64,000 bases of DNA, from NCBI GenBank assembly GCA_024234505.1, contig JACKOD010000005.1:62001-126000 (forward strand), in the 5' to 3' direction. Each line of letters begins with the position of its first letter. The first letter of the stretch is position 1. Source of the DNA: Hahellaceae bacterium (lineage in GTDB: Bacteria > Pseudomonadota > Gammaproteobacteria > Pseudomonadales > Oleiphilaceae). A program made the position numbers and the translations under genes. A model generated the notes under the pieces. It had not been told where the DNA came from. It made no database searches and worked only from the letters and a program-made list of their open reading frames with translations. Shown in pieces: positions 63,088 to 64,000 of this stretch.

Positions 63088-63474
63088 TTACTGTAGGGGC
63101 TGGTCGTGACTTAATGCGACTAGCTCTCGATTGAGCAGGTCGCCGTCACCCAGATTGAGTTCGACCAGACGACGCAAATGCGTGATGCTGTCGATGTCAA
63201 TATAGTCACAGTGAAACCCTAGCAGGGTGGATTCTTCATGAGCCAGCCTGATGGACATGACGATGGCCTCTCCATCTTCTGTCAGCTTTATGGTCACTTC
63301 ATAGGTTTTATCGTCGTACTTAATGAAGTCGTCAGGCCGCTTTAGCAGTACTCCCTTCATGGATATATCCAGTACTTCCGTATCCCAATGCTCTTCTCCA
63401 TGATGAAGCGTACACCCTGCATCAAAGGTGATTCGACTGAATTGTCGTCTCTCTTGGCCGCCTTTTTCTGTCAC
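63088..63474 (-). CDS. PilZ-domain c-di-GMP-binding protein
   Basis: A 128-residue single PilZ domain. The c-di-GMP motifs RRQFSR (RxxxR, about 9-14) and DISMKG (D/NxSxxG, about 36-41) are both intact, so ligand binding is likely. The remaining beta-barrel strands follow (YEVTIKLTEDGEAIVMSIRL). The effector partner is unknown. It converges with radA and stands alone. It could read the c-di-GMP made by the diguanylate cyclase at 27198 (speculative). Confidence 0.92.
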   Translation of the reverse strand: MTEKGGQERRQFSRITFDAGCTLHHGEEHWDTEVLDISMKGVLLKRPDDFIKYDDKTYEVTIKLTEDGEAIVMSIRLAHEESTLLGFHCDYIDIDSITHLRRLVELNLGDGDLLNRELVALSHDQPLQ

Positions 63475-63625
63475 GTTAACCTCTCATTGTATGGCTGAGT
63501 ATTGGGCTCTATCGCTGGCTTTTTATGAGTTAACTATAGCGTTATTTACTAAAATTTCCTGCAGTACCGTCATTGCGCAGCAATAAAAAGGAAGTTATTT
63601 GAATGTGAAGTATGGCAGAGGGGAG

Positions 63626-63655
63626 TGACTTCAGGCCGGGTAGGACCTGAAGTCA
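63626..63655 (-). terminator. Hairpin downstream of ettA
   Basis: Perfect 10-bp arms 63626-63635 and 63646-63655 (TGACTTCAGG / CCTGAAGTCA), ten-base loop. It is 13 bp past the ettA stop; no T-run follows. Confidence 0.5.
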
Positions 63656-63667
63656 TTCAAGGGTTAC

Positions 63668-64000
63668 TTAGGCAAGCTTTTTGTATCGAACTCTATGTGG
63701 TTGTGCGGCCGCATCCCCGAGACGTTTTTTGCGGTCTGCTTCGTACTCGGTGTAGTTACCTTCAAAGAAAACAACTTGCGAGTCATCCTCGTAGGCCAGA
63801 ATATGGGTGGCAATACGGTCAAGGAACCAGCGGTCGTGTGAGATAACGATGGCAGATCCCGGGAAGGCCAGTAGTGCATCTTCCAGTGCGCGCAGTGTTT
63901 CGATATCAAGGTCGTTGGATGGTTCGTCAAGCAACAGCAGGTTGCCTCCCTGTTTTAGCGTGAGAGCCAAATGCAGGCGGCCGCGCTCCCCTCCGGAAAG
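63668..64000 (-). CDS. ettA: Energy-dependent translational throttle protein EttA (C-terminal end)
   Basis: The last 110 codons of an ABC-F protein, cut by the window edge. The signature LSGGERGRLH is followed by Walker B LLLLDEPSNDLDIETL and the switch VISHDRWFLDRIATHI. The C-terminal tail (FFEGNYTEYEADRKKRLGDA) matches EttA. EttA binds the ribosomal E site and gates translation by the ATP/ADP ratio. Other ABC-F members are less likely given the tail. Confidence 0.92.
   Translation of the reverse strand, partial: LSGGERGRLHLALTLKQGGNLLLLDEPSNDLDIETLRALEDALLAFPGSAIVISHDRWFLDRIATHILAYEDDSQVVFFEGNYTEYEADRKKRLGDAAAQPHRVRYKKLA

Noticed and set aside
1..64000. CRISPR arrays, rRNA genes, transposons
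   Set aside because: No regularly spaced repeats, rRNA segments, transposase genes or terminal inverted repeats were seen.

Overview
The window looks like chromosomal DNA from a gammaproteobacterium of the Pseudomonas/Cellvibrio type. The core gene order supports this: mrcA-pilMNOPQ-aroK-aroB-damX-like-gltB-gltD-hemE, hisBHAF, gpmI-envC-ctpA-yibQ, a two-subunit arginine succinyltransferase, and mutY next to an asmA-like gene. The genus cannot be fixed from the sequence alone. GC content is moderate and coding density is high.

Left part (1-11.6 kb): arginine uptake and catabolism by the succinyltransferase (AST) pathway. On the + strand lie the tail of aruF, then aruG, astD and astB. On the - strand a transport operon (ATPase, binding protein, two permeases) runs directly into astE, followed by a type II NADH dehydrogenase and an alpha/beta hydrolase. 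Two strong hairpins sit in the spacers of this - strand cluster.

Middle (11.6-26.1 kb): a 14.4-kb island integrated in a tRNA-Phe gene. It is bounded by 94-bp near-identical direct repeats (11604-11697 and 26041-26134) that carry the 3' 48 nt of the tRNA plus its terminator. The intact tRNA-Phe is at 26087-26162. The cargo is a tightly coupled - strand defence operon: WYL-type regulator, SNF2/DUF3883-type helicase, Septu PtuA-like ATPase, Septu PtuB-like HNH nuclease, DUF1156 DNA methyltransferase and DUF499 ATPase. Two co-oriented genes of unknown function lie upstream. No integrase is visible inside the repeats. The composite architecture, Septu nested inside a methyltransferase/ATPase/helicase system, is the most interesting content of the window.

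Right part (26.1-64 kb): core genome. yggX and mutY are separated by a two-gene Hpt/diguanylate cyclase signalling unit. They are followed by asmA-like, an SRPBCC protein, hisBHAF, a CheW protein with a zinc-binding CZB domain nested in it, yibQ-ctpA-envC-gpmI (cell-wall and glycolysis genes), rhodanese-grxC-secB, PBP1A, the type IV pilus assembly operon pilMNOPQ, the shikimate genes aroK-aroB, a SPOR-domain ATPase, glutamate synthase gltBD, hemE, radA, a PilZ protein and the C-terminal end of ettA.
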